Source: Pseudomonadota bacterium
GTDB lineage: Bacteria; Pseudomonadota; Alphaproteobacteria; Reyranellales; Reyranellaceae
Direction: 5' to 3'
Assembly: GCA_018240745.1 (NCBI GenBank)
Contig: JAFEFF010000056.1
Location: 1 to 64,000 of the forward strand
Length of the DNA stretch: 64,000 nt
Shown here: piece after piece, positions 19,229 to 27,345 of the stretch
Position numbering within the stretch: position 1 is the first letter of the stretch
Layout of the letters: each line of letters opens with the position of its first letter
Notes under the pieces: generated by a model
Told to the model about the DNA's origin: nothing
The model's input: the letters and a program-made list of their open reading frames with translations, nothing else
Databases searched by the model: none
Program-made: the position numbers and the translations under genes

Positions 19229-20395
19229 TCAATAGTTGATGCGCGCGCGGCTCGGCGGCTCGCTGATGCTGGCCGCGAGGGCCGAGACCTTGGGCGCATC
19301 GGCGGCGGTACCGATATCGATCTGCGCCGGTGAGACACCGTCGCGGATCAGGGCCTCGCGGATGACGTCGGCCCGGCGCAGCGACAGGCCGCGCGAGAAG
19401 CTCGAGCCGTCGTCGCGGTCGCTCGCTGCGATGGCAATGGTCGCCGGCCGGCCGCTCTTGATGTCCTCGGCGGCCCGATGAACGATCGAGGTCGCAACCA
19501 GGCTGAGGTCGCTGCGCTCGAAGCCGAAGTAGGCGACGTAGCGCCGGCTGCCGGTCGGCGGCGAGTTGGTCCAGATCTCGCGTTCTTCCTTGACGGCCAT
19601 GCGGGCGCTGCGGCTCGGCCCGGCGAAGTTGTAGGCCATGCGGATGAACGGTCCGAACTCGAGCAGGGAGCCCTGGTGCGTGCCGTCGGCGGTGATCGCC
19701 GTGTTGAACGAGTTCGCGATGCGGGCGCCGGTCGTGAACGAGAAAGAGGGAGAGTCGGAAGAGCGCCAGCTGATGCCCAGCTCTGCGCTGAGCTGCGGCA
19801 CGAATTGCCAGTACGAAGTATTGCTCAGCATCACGCCGGTGCCGGTCTCGACGAAGCTGGTGTAGACGAGGGCCGCGTCGGCACCGCCGACCACCGCCCA
19901 GTTCTCGGATACCGGCAGGCGGATGCCGGCGCCGATCTTGGGGCCGATGCCGTACATCTCGCGCTGGTCATAGCCGGTGAGCGGCGCGATGGCATAGGTG
20001 GCGCCCTGCCGGTAATGGATGCCGCGCAGGCCGCCATCTACCCGCCACCAGCCGTTGCTGTAGCCGAGCTCGAGATCGAAATGCTGGTGGTTGGTGTCGA
20101 CCGAGAGCGTGCCGTTTTGCAGCTTGGTGAGATGCGACAGCAGGCCCTGCACGTCGCCCGCCAGTGCGACGTCCCAATGCGGGTCGAGCTTGTAGCCGAT
20201 CAGCATCTGCCCGCCCGGCCCGTTGGTGACGTCGGCCGAAGCCCCGGGGATCGAGACACGGTTACCACCCAGCCACATCCAGCGGCCGTCGATGTTGCCG
20301 AAAAAGCCCTGCTGTTCGGGAACCTGCGCATGCGCCGGCCCGGCGATCGAGGCGGCCAGGATTGCCAGAGCGATGAGCTTGGCGACGATGCGCAC
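19229..20395 (-). CDS. Outer-membrane beta-barrel protein with OmpA-like C-terminus
   Basis: A 388-residue exported protein. The signal peptide is about 23 residues (IALAILAASIAGPAHA, cleavage after AHA). The central part (about 30-265) has alternating aromatic and polar strands, such as FGNIDGRWMWLGG, WALVYTSF-type hairpins and FGPFIRMAYNF, consistent with an 8-12 strand barrel. The C-terminal 110 residues (YVAYFGFERSDLS, ATIAIAASDRDDG, SLRRADVIREALIRDGV) match the OmpA domain that binds peptidoglycan. It starts at GTG 20395 after GGGAGCG. It probably links outer membrane and cell wall; porin activity is possible. Confidence 0.8.
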   Translation of the reverse strand: MRIVAKLIALAILAASIAGPAHAQVPEQQGFFGNIDGRWMWLGGNRVSIPGASADVTNGPGGQMLIGYKLDPHWDVALAGDVQGLLSHLTKLQNGTLSVDTNHQHFDLELGYSNGWWRVDGGLRGIHYRQGATYAIAPLTGYDQREMYGIGPKIGAGIRLPVSENWAVVGGADAALVYTSFVETGTGVMLSNTSYWQFVPQLSAELGISWRSSDSPSFSFTTGARIANSFNTAITADGTHQGSLLEFGPFIRMAYNFAGPSRSARMAVKEEREIWTNSPPTGSRRYVAYFGFERSDLSLVATSIVHRAAEDIKSGRPATIAIAASDRDDGSSFSRGLSLRRADVIREALIRDGVSPAQIDIGTAADAPKVSALAASISEPPSRARINY

Positions 20396-20547
20396 GGACG
20401 TAGCGCTCCCGGTATTTCACTTTCCATGTGAACGCGGCGCTTCGGACTCCGTTTCGCCATGAGTCAAACAGAATCTTTTTGTCACGATAATGTCCGCCCG
20501 CGGAACGTTCGCCCCCGTCTCCCGTTTCAGTCGATCACGAGGAGACG

Positions 20548-21741
20548 ATGGATCAGCCCGACGCGCCCGTTCCGGTCGTTCACGTGCGCGGCAACTCCGC
20601 GATCCGCCGGCCCCTCATCATCCTCGCCGTGTGCGCCGTCGCGGCCATCGGCTATGTGGCGCGGGACTTCCTGATTCCGACCGCGGGTGCGGTTGTCCTG
20701 GCTTTGATCCTGACCCCGGTGGCGAACACGCTCGAGCGGATTCACCTGCCGCCGACGGCCGCTGCCGTCGTGTCGGTCCTGGTGCTGGCTCTTGTTGTCG
20801 CCGGCATCCTCTCGCTGGTGATCCCGTCGATCGCCGACTGGGCGGCGCAGGGGCCGTTCCTCACCCTCACGCTGCAGCGCAAGCTAGAAGGCCTGCGCAA
20901 GTCGCTCGCCTTCATGCAGGAGCTCACCAGCAAGGTCGAGCAGGCGGCGAGCGCGACCGCGGCGAAGACCAGCGAGACGACGGAGAGGGTGGTGGTCAAC
21001 AACCACTCCCTGCTCGGCCAGCTCGCCAGCACCACGCCGGCCGTGATCCTGCAGATCGCCTATACCGGCGTGCTGGCCTTCATGCTGCTGGCGCATCGCA
21101 ACAGCCATCGCCGCCAGATCCTGCGCGTCCCGGCGAGCTTCGAAACCCGCGTACGCCTTGCCCGCATGATGCGCGATATCAACGGGCGGGTCGGTCACTA
21201 CCTGTTCTCGCTGGCGGTCATCTATTCCTGCGTCGCGGTGCTGGCGACCATCGCGCTGGTGCTGCTCGGCCTGCCCAACGCCATGATGTGGGGTGTTCTG
21301 CTGGGGGTGGCCTCGTTCGTGCCCTTCGTCGGGCCGCCGGTGGTGATTGCCCTGGTGACGCTGGCCTGCCTGCTGACCTTCGAGGATTGGCCGCGCATCG
21401 TCGCGACGCCGACGATCCTGGTCCTGATCCACTTCGCCGAATCGCAGTTCGCGACACCGGCCTTCGTGAGCCGCCGCTGCGCGCTCAACACCGTGGCGGT
21501 GTTCGTGACCATCGCCCTGCTCGGCTGGATGTGGGGCGCGATCGGCGCAATCGTCGCGGTTCCACTGCTGATCCTGATCAGCACCATCGCCGCGCATCTG
21601 CCGTCGCTGCGCTGGCTGGAAGTGCTGTTGTCGGACGATCGGCCGGTCAGCCCGCGGATCTCGGAGCGTCCGCCACTCGCTTCGCGAGGCTACAAGCCCA
21701 AGGCGCAGCGTCAGCGGCGACGTCTGGTCGAGGCGAAATAG
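20548..21741 (+). CDS. AI-2E family transporter (PerM/YdiK-like)
   Basis: A 397-residue membrane protein with seven to eight hydrophobic segments in the arrangement of the AI-2E exporter family. An N-terminal pair of helices is followed by a long polar loop (about 95-160), then a C-terminal cluster with NAMMWGVLLGVASFVPFVGP and the GWMWGAIGAIVAVPLL block. Family members have been linked to autoinducer-2 export or Na+/H+ exchange, but function cannot be read here. The C-terminal 20 residues are basic (KPKAQRQRRRLVEAK). The 3' end overlaps the opposite-strand membrane gene at 21711-21741. Confidence 0.85.
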   Translation: MDQPDAPVPVVHVRGNSAIRRPLIILAVCAVAAIGYVARDFLIPTAGAVVLALILTPVANTLERIHLPPTAAAVVSVLVLALVVAGILSLVIPSIADWAAQGPFLTLTLQRKLEGLRKSLAFMQELTSKVEQAASATAAKTSETTERVVVNNHSLLGQLASTTPAVILQIAYTGVLAFMLLAHRNSHRRQILRVPASFETRVRLARMMRDINGRVGHYLFSLAVIYSCVAVLATIALVLLGLPNAMMWGVLLGVASFVPFVGPPVVIALVTLACLLTFEDWPRIVATPTILVLIHFAESQFATPAFVSRRCALNTVAVFVTIALLGWMWGAIGAIVAVPLLILISTIAAHLPSLRWLEVLLSDDRPVSPRISERPPLASRGYKPKAQRQRRRLVEAK

Positions 21742-22067
21742 AGAAGGCCACCGACCACTGCATAGAAGCCGCCGACCAACGACCACGCTTCAGCGGGATC
21801 CATGCGGCGCTCGAGCAGCGTGAGACTCGCGTTGGTGAAGCAGAACAGGCCGACGAGGCCGGCGAGGCCCGCGGCGACGCCGAGCGCCACGCGCTGCGCG
21901 GTGTCGGCGGCGGTAGCGCGCGCCGCCCGCATCATTGCGGGCAGCGCCAGCAGGCGGACCAGACCTTCGATCAGGTGAAGTCCCTTCGATGGCGAATGGC
22001 TGGCCTTGCGGTCAGTCGGGGAGCTGCTGACCTTGCGGTCAGGCCCGACGACAAAGGTACCCCGCAA
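21711..22067 (-). CDS. Small two-helix membrane protein, YqjE-like position
   Basis: Up to 118 residues with two transmembrane helices (RVALGVAAGLAGLVGLFCF and AWSLVGGFYAVVGGLLYFA) and a basic C-terminus. The start is unclear: a TTG at 22067 overlaps the upstream DUF883 gene by 29 bp, while the first ATG pair at 21935/21932 would give about 74 residues and still keep both helices. It directly follows a YqjD-like gene, as YqjE follows YqjD in enterobacteria, and resembles the holin-superfamily III/YqjE type. A phage origin is not implied. Its last 31 bp overlap the convergent permease gene. Confidence 0.55.
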   Translation of the reverse strand: MRGTFVVGPDRKVSSSPTDRKASHSPSKGLHLIEGLVRLLALPAMMRAARATAADTAQRVALGVAAGLAGLVGLFCFTNASLTLLERRMDPAEAWSLVGGFYAVVGGLLYFASTRRRR

Positions 22068-22413
22068 GGAAGCCGATGCCGACTACGGCGGCCAAGGTCC
22101 CGAACGGGCGGGCCTGGACCGTCTCGACCAGCGAATCAGCGGCGCTGTCTCGCATCTGGCTCGACGCGCGCGCCAGCCGCGAGGCGGTGTCTTTGGCGGT
22201 CTCGGAGTATTCGTCGATGAAGCGCTGGGCCGCGTCGACCGCGTCGTCGATGGTCTCGCGGCTCTTGCTCTCGACGGCGTCGATGGCGCGGTTCATGCCG
22301 TCGCTGGCATCGTTCGCCATGGCGTCGGAGACTCGTTTCAGTTGCGCCTTCAACGCATTGATTTCCTTGACCAGATCCTTGCTCGGGATGGAATGGGCCG
22401 TGCCATTGCGCAT
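22039..22413 (-). CDS. DUF883 (YqjD/ElaB-like) protein
   Basis: A 124-residue protein: a long amphipathic helical region (about 12-95) rich in Ala, Asp and Lys, then a glycine-rich C-terminal helix GTLAAVVGIGFLAGYLCRR that matches the conserved GxxxGFLxGxLxxR end of YqjD/ElaB proteins. In E. coli these are inner-membrane-anchored proteins that bind ribosomes in stationary phase; conservation of that role here is inference. The ATG at 22413 has a strong GGAGG site 6 bp upstream. It is followed by a small two-helix membrane protein. Confidence 0.8.
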   Translation of the reverse strand: MRNGTAHSIPSKDLVKEINALKAQLKRVSDAMANDASDGMNRAIDAVESKSRETIDDAVDAAQRFIDEYSETAKDTASRLARASSQMRDSAADSLVETVQARPFGTLAAVVGIGFLAGYLCRRA

Positions 22414-22475
22414 CGTCGTCCTCCGGGCTGTGGGGGCATCTCTGTGGCAGCTAACGCCTCCGGGGTCCGAAGGTT

Positions 22476-23225
22476 TCAGCCGTCCCACACGTTCTGCGGG
22501 AAGGGCAGCTTGGTGAAGTCTGGCGGCTTTAGCGGCTGATGGTGGCTGACGCCTTCCTTTTCGAGCAGCATCATGTACTGGCGCACGTGCTGGCCGCAGT
22601 GCCAGGTCGTCCGCTCCATCAGTTCATGCAGGCTCTGCGCGCCGTAATAGGTCGGGAGTTCCTTGACCGGGCTGGTGTCGCCCTTGCCCCACCAGTCCCT
22701 GAAGCGCTTGCGGACGCTCTCGCCATAGGCGACGAGCTCGGCCGTCGTTGCGTCGGGACTGGGTTCCTCGCCGAACGCCTCGCGCACCAGCGTCACGCCC
22801 TCGTTGGCATCGAGGAAGGCCGCGACCACGCGGAACAGGTGGAAGCCGAGCGTCCGGTAGCTGCGCGGACGGCCGGGCACGTGCGTGGCGAGCCGGTCGG
22901 CCGGCATCAGGGGGATCAGCTCGAGCGCTGCACCCATGTACTTGTCGATCCGGGCCACCAGCTCGTCGGTCGACAGCTCGGGGCCTGAACTTTCGTTCAG
23001 GCCGAGGAAGTCGACGATCTGCTTGGTGCTCTGGCCGAAGGTGAACTTGTCGCCGCGCGACAGCACGGGCACCGACCGAGCGCCGAGCTTCTGCAGCTCT
23101 GCGAGACCGTCGGGGTCTTCAAGAACATTGACGGAAACGAAGTCGATCCCACGGACCGATAGAAACTCCTTGAGTCTCAGGCAGCTGGTTCAACCCGGCT
23201 GCCAGAACACCTTGAACGGTCCCAT
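22476..23225 (-). CDS. Probable selenoprotein: glutaredoxin-like domain with in-frame UGA fused to DinB-like domain
   Basis: Reading from ATG 23225, which has a perfect AAGGAG site 6 nt upstream, gives 249 residues if codon 12 (TGA, 23192-23190) is read through. The N-terminus is MGPFKVFWQPG-U-TSCLRLKEFL followed by about 55 residues of clear glutaredoxin-like fold ending in RSVPVLSRGDKFTFGQ (cis-Pro loop). The UGA lies exactly at the first Cys of a CxxC motif (UTSC, Sec12/Cys15). From about residue 85 a DinB-type four-helix bundle follows, with candidate metal ligands in LGFHLFRVV and TWHCGQHVRQ. DinB relatives include bacillithiol- and mycothiol-dependent transferases. A GTG at 23072 could start the DinB part alone. 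A VOC gene lies 35 bp upstream on the same strand. The alternative reading is a nonsense mutation of TGC. Confidence 0.75.
23162..23178 (-). promoter_or_regulatory. Candidate bacterial SECIS hairpin
   Basis: On the mRNA, GAGACUC (23178-23172) pairs fully with GAGUUUC (23168-23162), one G-U pair, around the loop AAG. This makes a 17-nt hairpin beginning 11 nt after the UGA. As I recall, the minimal E. coli fdhF SECIS is also a 17-nt hairpin 11 nt past its UGA. The apical loop lacks a G in its first two positions, which is a deviation from the usual consensus. Confidence 0.55.
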
Positions 23226-23237
23226 CCGCAACTCCTT
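23226..23237 (-). promoter_or_regulatory. Ribosome binding site fixing the start upstream of the UGA
   Basis: AAGGAG (23237-23232) stands 6 nt before ATG 23225. This is as good a site as any in the window. It places initiation 11 codons before the in-frame TGA, which argues that the glutaredoxin part is meant to be translated. Confidence 0.7.
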
Positions 23238-23260
23238 CGAATTCGCATCGATGCTACGCC

Positions 23261-23644
23261 TCACGCCGGCTTGTGGCAAACGACGCACACCTTGTTGCCA
23301 TCCGGATCGCGAACATAGGCGCCGTAATAGTTCGCGTGATAATGCGGCCGCAAACCGGGCTTGCCTTCATCCTTGCCGCCATTGGCGATTGCCGCGGCAT
23401 AAGCGGCGTCTACTGCAGGCCGTGTGTCGGCTTCCAGGCCGATGGTGATGCCGTTGCCGACCGTCGCGGCGTTCTTGTCGAGCGGACGCACGATCCAGAG
23501 TTGCGGTCGTCCGCCCTGGCGTCCGTAGCCGATGCCGTCCGGGAACTCCATGTGACGCACCAGGCCGAGCGGCGTCGTCATGCCATCATAGAAGGCCTTG
23601 GACCGGATCATGTCGTTGCTGCCGACCGTGATGTGGCTGAACAT
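23261..23644 (-). CDS. VOC-fold (glyoxalase/bleomycin-resistance-like) protein
   Basis: A 127-residue single VOC unit with two beta-alpha-beta modules. It starts MFSHITVGSNDM with the usual first metal ligand His4 and ends AYVRDPDGNKVCVVCHKPA, where the usual final Glu/metal position (NxxE) is occupied by NKVCVV. A full glyoxalase metal site is therefore not evident. The insert GLRPHYHANYYGAYVRDPDG is typical of a common proteobacterial VOC subgroup. Start at ATG 23644 after GGGGAGAG. It ends 35 bp before the selenoprotein candidate and is probably co-transcribed with it. Confidence 0.8.
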   Translation of the reverse strand: MFSHITVGSNDMIRSKAFYDGMTTPLGLVRHMEFPDGIGYGRQGGRPQLWIVRPLDKNAATVGNGITIGLEADTRPAVDAAYAAAIANGGKDEGKPGLRPHYHANYYGAYVRDPDGNKVCVVCHKPA

Positions 23645-23675
23645 GGCTTCTCTCCCCGAACCGCCAGCTTGTTCT

Positions 23676-26600
23676 TCAGGACGCCGCAGGCGCATAGGCG
23701 GCTGCAAGCTGGCGCGACACCAGCCGTGCGTATAACCCGCCCTTCATCAGAAGCGTGGAATGCGTGCCGATCTCGGCCACGCGACCCTCGTCGAGCACCA
23801 CGATCTGATCGGCGTCGCGCACCGTCGAGAGCCGATGGGCAATCACGATGGTGGTCCGATCGGCCTGCAGCAGATCGAGCGCGCGACGCACCGCCTGCTC
23901 GTTGACCGCATCGAGATGCGACGTCGCCTCGTCGAGGATCAGGATTGGCGCGTCCTTCAAAAAGGCGCGGGCGATCGCCACGCGCTGTCTCTGGCCGCCG
24001 CTCAGGCTGGTTCCCCGTTCGCCGACGGGGGAATCGAGGCCGTCGGGCAGCGTGGCGACCAGTTCGGACAGCGAGGCGTGCTGGATCGCGGCCTGAAGTT
24101 CCGCCTCCGATGCGTCGGGGCGAGCGATCAGGATGTTGGCGCGCAAGGTATCATTGAACAGGTAGGTGTCCTGCGCCACCAGGGCAACCATCCGGCGCAG
24201 GTCGTCGAGCTTGTAGGCCTTGAGGTCGGCGCCGTTCAAAGTGATGCGGCCGCTGTCCGGATCCCAGAAGCGCATGAGCAGTTGCGCCGTCGTGGTCTTG
24301 CCCGCACCCGAGGTGCCGACCAGCGCCACCGTCTTGCCGGCGGGAATGTCGAAGCTCACACCTGACAACGCCGGGCGCGTCTGGCCCGGATAAATGAAGC
24401 TGACGTCTTCCAGCGCGAGCGCGGCCGGCCCGTCCTTCAGCGGCACGCCCGGGCCGTCGCGCACCGGGATCGGCTCGTTGGCGAGCGCATAGACACGGCG
24501 CGTGGCGCCGAGCGTGTCGGCGAGCTGGCGGCCGATCTGCGCGATCTCCGAGACCGGCAGGAACGCGGCCATGGCCAGGATGGTGAGCAGCGGCAGCAGG
24601 CCGGGATCGATCGCGCCGTTGGTCGACAGCACGGCGCCGGTGACGACGATGGCGAGGCCGCCCAGGCCGATCAGCACCTCCAGGATTGCGTGCTGCATGG
24701 TGAGCTCGCGGAAGAACGGCAGGCGCAGGTCGATATGGCGCTGCGACAGCTCGTTGAGGCGATCGCCGCGCCGGCTCTCCTGCTGGAAGGCGACGATTTC
24801 GCCCAGCCCCTGCACCGAGTCGACGGCGAAGGCGCCTAGTTCGCCGGCCGCTTCGCGCGCCTGGCTGCCTAGCCGGTCGACGCGCTTGCGCAGCAGGAAC
24901 GGGCTGAGGCCCGCGGCGACCAGGAACGGCAGCAGCGCGAGCGCCAGCCAGCCGCTCGCGGTCGCCAGCGCGGCGATGACCACGGCGGGCACGAGGATGG
25001 CGACGAATGCCGGCGCTACGGTGTGGGCGAAGAAGTACTCGACCAGCTCGATGTCGTGGGTGGCGAGCGCCATCAGATCGCCGGTGCGGCGGCGCACGAG
25101 ATAGGCGGGCGCCAGCGCATCGAGCTTGCGGAAGGCGTCGATGCGCATCTCGGCCAGCAGGCGGAAAGCCATGTCGTGCGCCAGCCACGATTCCAGCCAG
25201 TGCAGCACGCCCGACAGCGGCGCGACGAGGGCGAGCGCGATCGCAAGCCCATGCCACGGCGCGTGATGCTTCAGTGCCAGCACGATCAGCGCCGACAGCG
25301 CGCCGACGCCGATGAAGGCGACCACGCGCAGCACGCCGAGCGTGAAGGTCGCGCTGAGCTTGCCCTTCCACGGCAGGATCACCCTCATCAGCGCCGCCAC
25401 GACCTGGTACCAGGTGAGGCCCTCCGCCTTGATGATGCCTTCGGTGATGGTCTTGCGCGGCACGTAGTCTTCTGGACCGCGAGCATCCTGCTCGCCCATG
25501 CTCATGAGCGCGCTGGAAGCGCGCGATCCGGAAGAATCCTGAACCTGCTCGGCCATCAGGCCGGCATAGACTCCGCCGCGCGCCATCAGCTCGTCGTGGC
25601 GACCCTGTTCGGTGACCTTGCCGCCGTCGAGCACCAGGATGCGATCGCAATCGATCACGCTCGACAGGCGGTGGGCGAGGATCAGCGTCGTGCGGCCCTG
25701 CATCAGCCGGTCGAGCGCCTCCTGGATGACCGCCTCGTTCTCGGCATCGACGGCGGAGAGCGCCTCGTCGAGCACCAGGATCGGCGTGTCGCGCAGCAGA
25801 GCGCGGGCGATCGCGAGCCGCTGGCGCTGGCCGCCCGAGAGCTTGATGCCTTTCTCGCCGATCACCGTCGCGTAGCCCTGCGGCAGGGTCAGGATGAAGT
25901 CGTGGATGTTGGCGGCGCGCGCGGCATCCTCGAGCGCGGCGTGCGCCGCCTCGGGGCGGCCGAGCCGGATGTTCTCCTCGACCGTGCCGTGGAACAGGAA
26001 GGTGTCCTGGTTCACCACCGAGATCAGTGCGCGGATCTGCTCGAACGAGAGCGTGCGCAGGTCGTGGCCGCCCAGGGTGATGCGGCCTGCATCGGGATCG
26101 TAGAAGCGCAGCAGCAGCCGCACGATCGACGACTTGCCGCCGCCCGACGGCCCGACGATGCCCAGCCGTTCCCCCGCCTCGGCGCGGAAGCTGAGGTTCC
26201 GGTGCACGGTGCGGTCAGGTTTGGAGCCAATAGGGCCCGGATAGGCGAAGCGCACGTCCTCGAAGGCGATGGTCGGCGCCAGGCTCTTGTCGAGCGGCGC
26301 GGGCAGGGCGTCCGCGACCGTCGGCTTGTCGTCGAGGATCCTGTAGATGCCCTGCGCCGCCGACAGCCCGACCATGCCCTGGTGCAGCACGGTGCGCAGC
26401 TCGCGCATCGGCCGGTAGATCTCGACGCCCAGCATCAGGATCACCAGCAGCGAGGTGAGCGCCATCGCGCCCGACTCCACCCGCATCGCGCCGTAGATCA
26501 GCGCGCCGGCCGCGCCGCAGGCGATCGCCGTGTCGGTGATGCCGCGGGCGAGCGCGTTGGTACCGAGCACCCACATGGTGCGGCGGAACAGGTCGCGTGC

Positions 26601-27272
26601 CTCGACCTCGAGCCGGTCGGCGCGCGCCTTGCCCTGGCCGAACGCCTTGAGCGTGGCGAGACCCTGGATCGAATCGAGGAACTCCGCGGCGAAGCTCGCA
26701 TAGGAGCGCTGGCGGTACTGCGAGTTGCGGATGTCCCACTTGTGCCACAGGCCGGGCGCGAACAGCGCCACCAGCGCGAAGCCCAGCATGACCAGCGCGA
26801 CCGGCAGGTCGATGAAGGCGACAACGGCGAAGATCAGCAGCGGCGACAAGAGCGCGGTCAGGAACTGCGGCAGGAACTGGCCGAAATAGGTCTCGAGCTG
26901 CTCGACGCCGTCGATCATCGACAGCGTCAGGCCGCCCGAACGCTGGCGGCCGACCGTGCCCGGCCCGAGCGAGGCGATCTTGTCGTACAGCGTGCGCCGC
27001 AGCCGCTTCTGCACGCGTGCCGCGTTTTCGTGGGCGACGACGGCGCGCCAGTGCTCCGACACGCCGCGCAGCACCATCACCAGCGCGATGATCAGCGCCG
27101 GCCAGACGAGGTCGCCGAGCGGCCGGCCGGCGAACACCTGGCCGATCAGCCAGCCCAGCAGGCCGAGGCGCGCGACCGCCAGGCTGACCGAGAGGAGGCC
27201 GAGCGCGACGGCTCCGGCGATGCGCAACCGGATGCCTTCGGTGAAGACCAGGAGACGCGGTTCGATGTGCAT
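23676..27272 (-). CDS. Fused double ABC exporter (TMD-NBD-TMD-NBD), CydDC-like layout
   Basis: A 1198-residue protein joining two complete ABC half-exporters. Half 1 has Walker A Lys380 (GPSGGGKSS), LSGGQRQR and Walker B ILVLDEALSAVD. Half 2 has Walker A Lys992 (GTSGAGKTT), LSGGQRQR and ILILDEATSHLD. Each half has about six N-terminal membrane helices. The layout is that of CydD and CydC joined into one chain; export of cysteine/glutathione or another small molecule is possible but not shown. The linker (about 582-600) is encoded by a dispersed palindromic repeat (25474-25529). Start at ATG 27272; it is divergent from a LysR gene, 72 bp away. No cydAB genes are nearby. Confidence 0.88.
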   Translation of the reverse strand: MHIEPRLLVFTEGIRLRIAGAVALGLLSVSLAVARLGLLGWLIGQVFAGRPLGDLVWPALIIALVMVLRGVSEHWRAVVAHENAARVQKRLRRTLYDKIASLGPGTVGRQRSGGLTLSMIDGVEQLETYFGQFLPQFLTALLSPLLIFAVVAFIDLPVALVMLGFALVALFAPGLWHKWDIRNSQYRQRSYASFAAEFLDSIQGLATLKAFGQGKARADRLEVEARDLFRRTMWVLGTNALARGITDTAIACGAAGALIYGAMRVESGAMALTSLLVILMLGVEIYRPMRELRTVLHQGMVGLSAAQGIYRILDDKPTVADALPAPLDKSLAPTIAFEDVRFAYPGPIGSKPDRTVHRNLSFRAEAGERLGIVGPSGGGKSSIVRLLLRFYDPDAGRITLGGHDLRTLSFEQIRALISVVNQDTFLFHGTVEENIRLGRPEAAHAALEDAARAANIHDFILTLPQGYATVIGEKGIKLSGGQRQRLAIARALLRDTPILVLDEALSAVDAENEAVIQEALDRLMQGRTTLILAHRLSSVIDCDRILVLDGGKVTEQGRHDELMARGGVYAGLMAEQVQDSSGSRASSALMSMGEQDARGPEDYVPRKTITEGIIKAEGLTWYQVVAALMRVILPWKGKLSATFTLGVLRVVAFIGVGALSALIVLALKHHAPWHGLAIALALVAPLSGVLHWLESWLAHDMAFRLLAEMRIDAFRKLDALAPAYLVRRRTGDLMALATHDIELVEYFFAHTVAPAFVAILVPAVVIAALATASGWLALALLPFLVAAGLSPFLLRKRVDRLGSQAREAAGELGAFAVDSVQGLGEIVAFQQESRRGDRLNELSQRHIDLRLPFFRELTMQHAILEVLIGLGGLAIVVTGAVLSTNGAIDPGLLPLLTILAMAAFLPVSEIAQIGRQLADTLGATRRVYALANEPIPVRDGPGVPLKDGPAALALEDVSFIYPGQTRPALSGVSFDIPAGKTVALVGTSGAGKTTTAQLLMRFWDPDSGRITLNGADLKAYKLDDLRRMVALVAQDTYLFNDTLRANILIARPDASEAELQAAIQHASLSELVATLPDGLDSPVGERGTSLSGGQRQRVAIARAFLKDAPILILDEATSHLDAVNEQAVRRALDLLQADRTTIVIAHRLSTVRDADQIVVLDEGRVAEIGTHSTLLMKGGLYARLVSRQLAAAYAPAAS
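25474..25529. repeat. Palindromic repeat family A, copy inside the ABC exporter gene
   Basis: A 56-bp element beginning GGACCGCGAGCATCCTGC and ending GCTGGAAGCGCGCGATCC. It matches the element at 30476-30532 over nearly all positions. It stays in frame in the host gene and encodes the hydrophilic linker between the two halves of the exporter. Confidence 0.7.
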
Positions 27273-27329
27273 GGTTGAAAGACTAGGACGAACATTCCTG
27301 GTCGTCAGTGCACAAATGGGAAAAATCCC

Positions 27330-27345
27330 TGTACAGATTTGTACA
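27330..27345. promoter_or_regulatory. Palindromic site over the LysR start codon
   Basis: TGTACA-GATT-TGTACA is a perfect inverted repeat. Its last base is the A of the LysR gene's ATG, and it sits in the 72-bp region shared with the divergent ABC exporter gene. It is a candidate site for autoregulation and for control of the exporter. Confidence 0.45.

Noticed and set aside
21711..22413. Reading the DUF883 and two-helix membrane genes as prophage holin or lysis genes
   Set aside because: There are no other phage genes nearby, and the order matches the chromosomal yqjD-yqjE pair of other bacteria.
22476..23072. Treating the DinB gene as a normal gene starting at GTG 23072
   Set aside because: This ignores the intact glutaredoxin-like sequence, the strong ribosome site at 23232-23237 and the UGA placement. 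It remains possible as an internal start or after a nonsense mutation, but it is the less economical reading.
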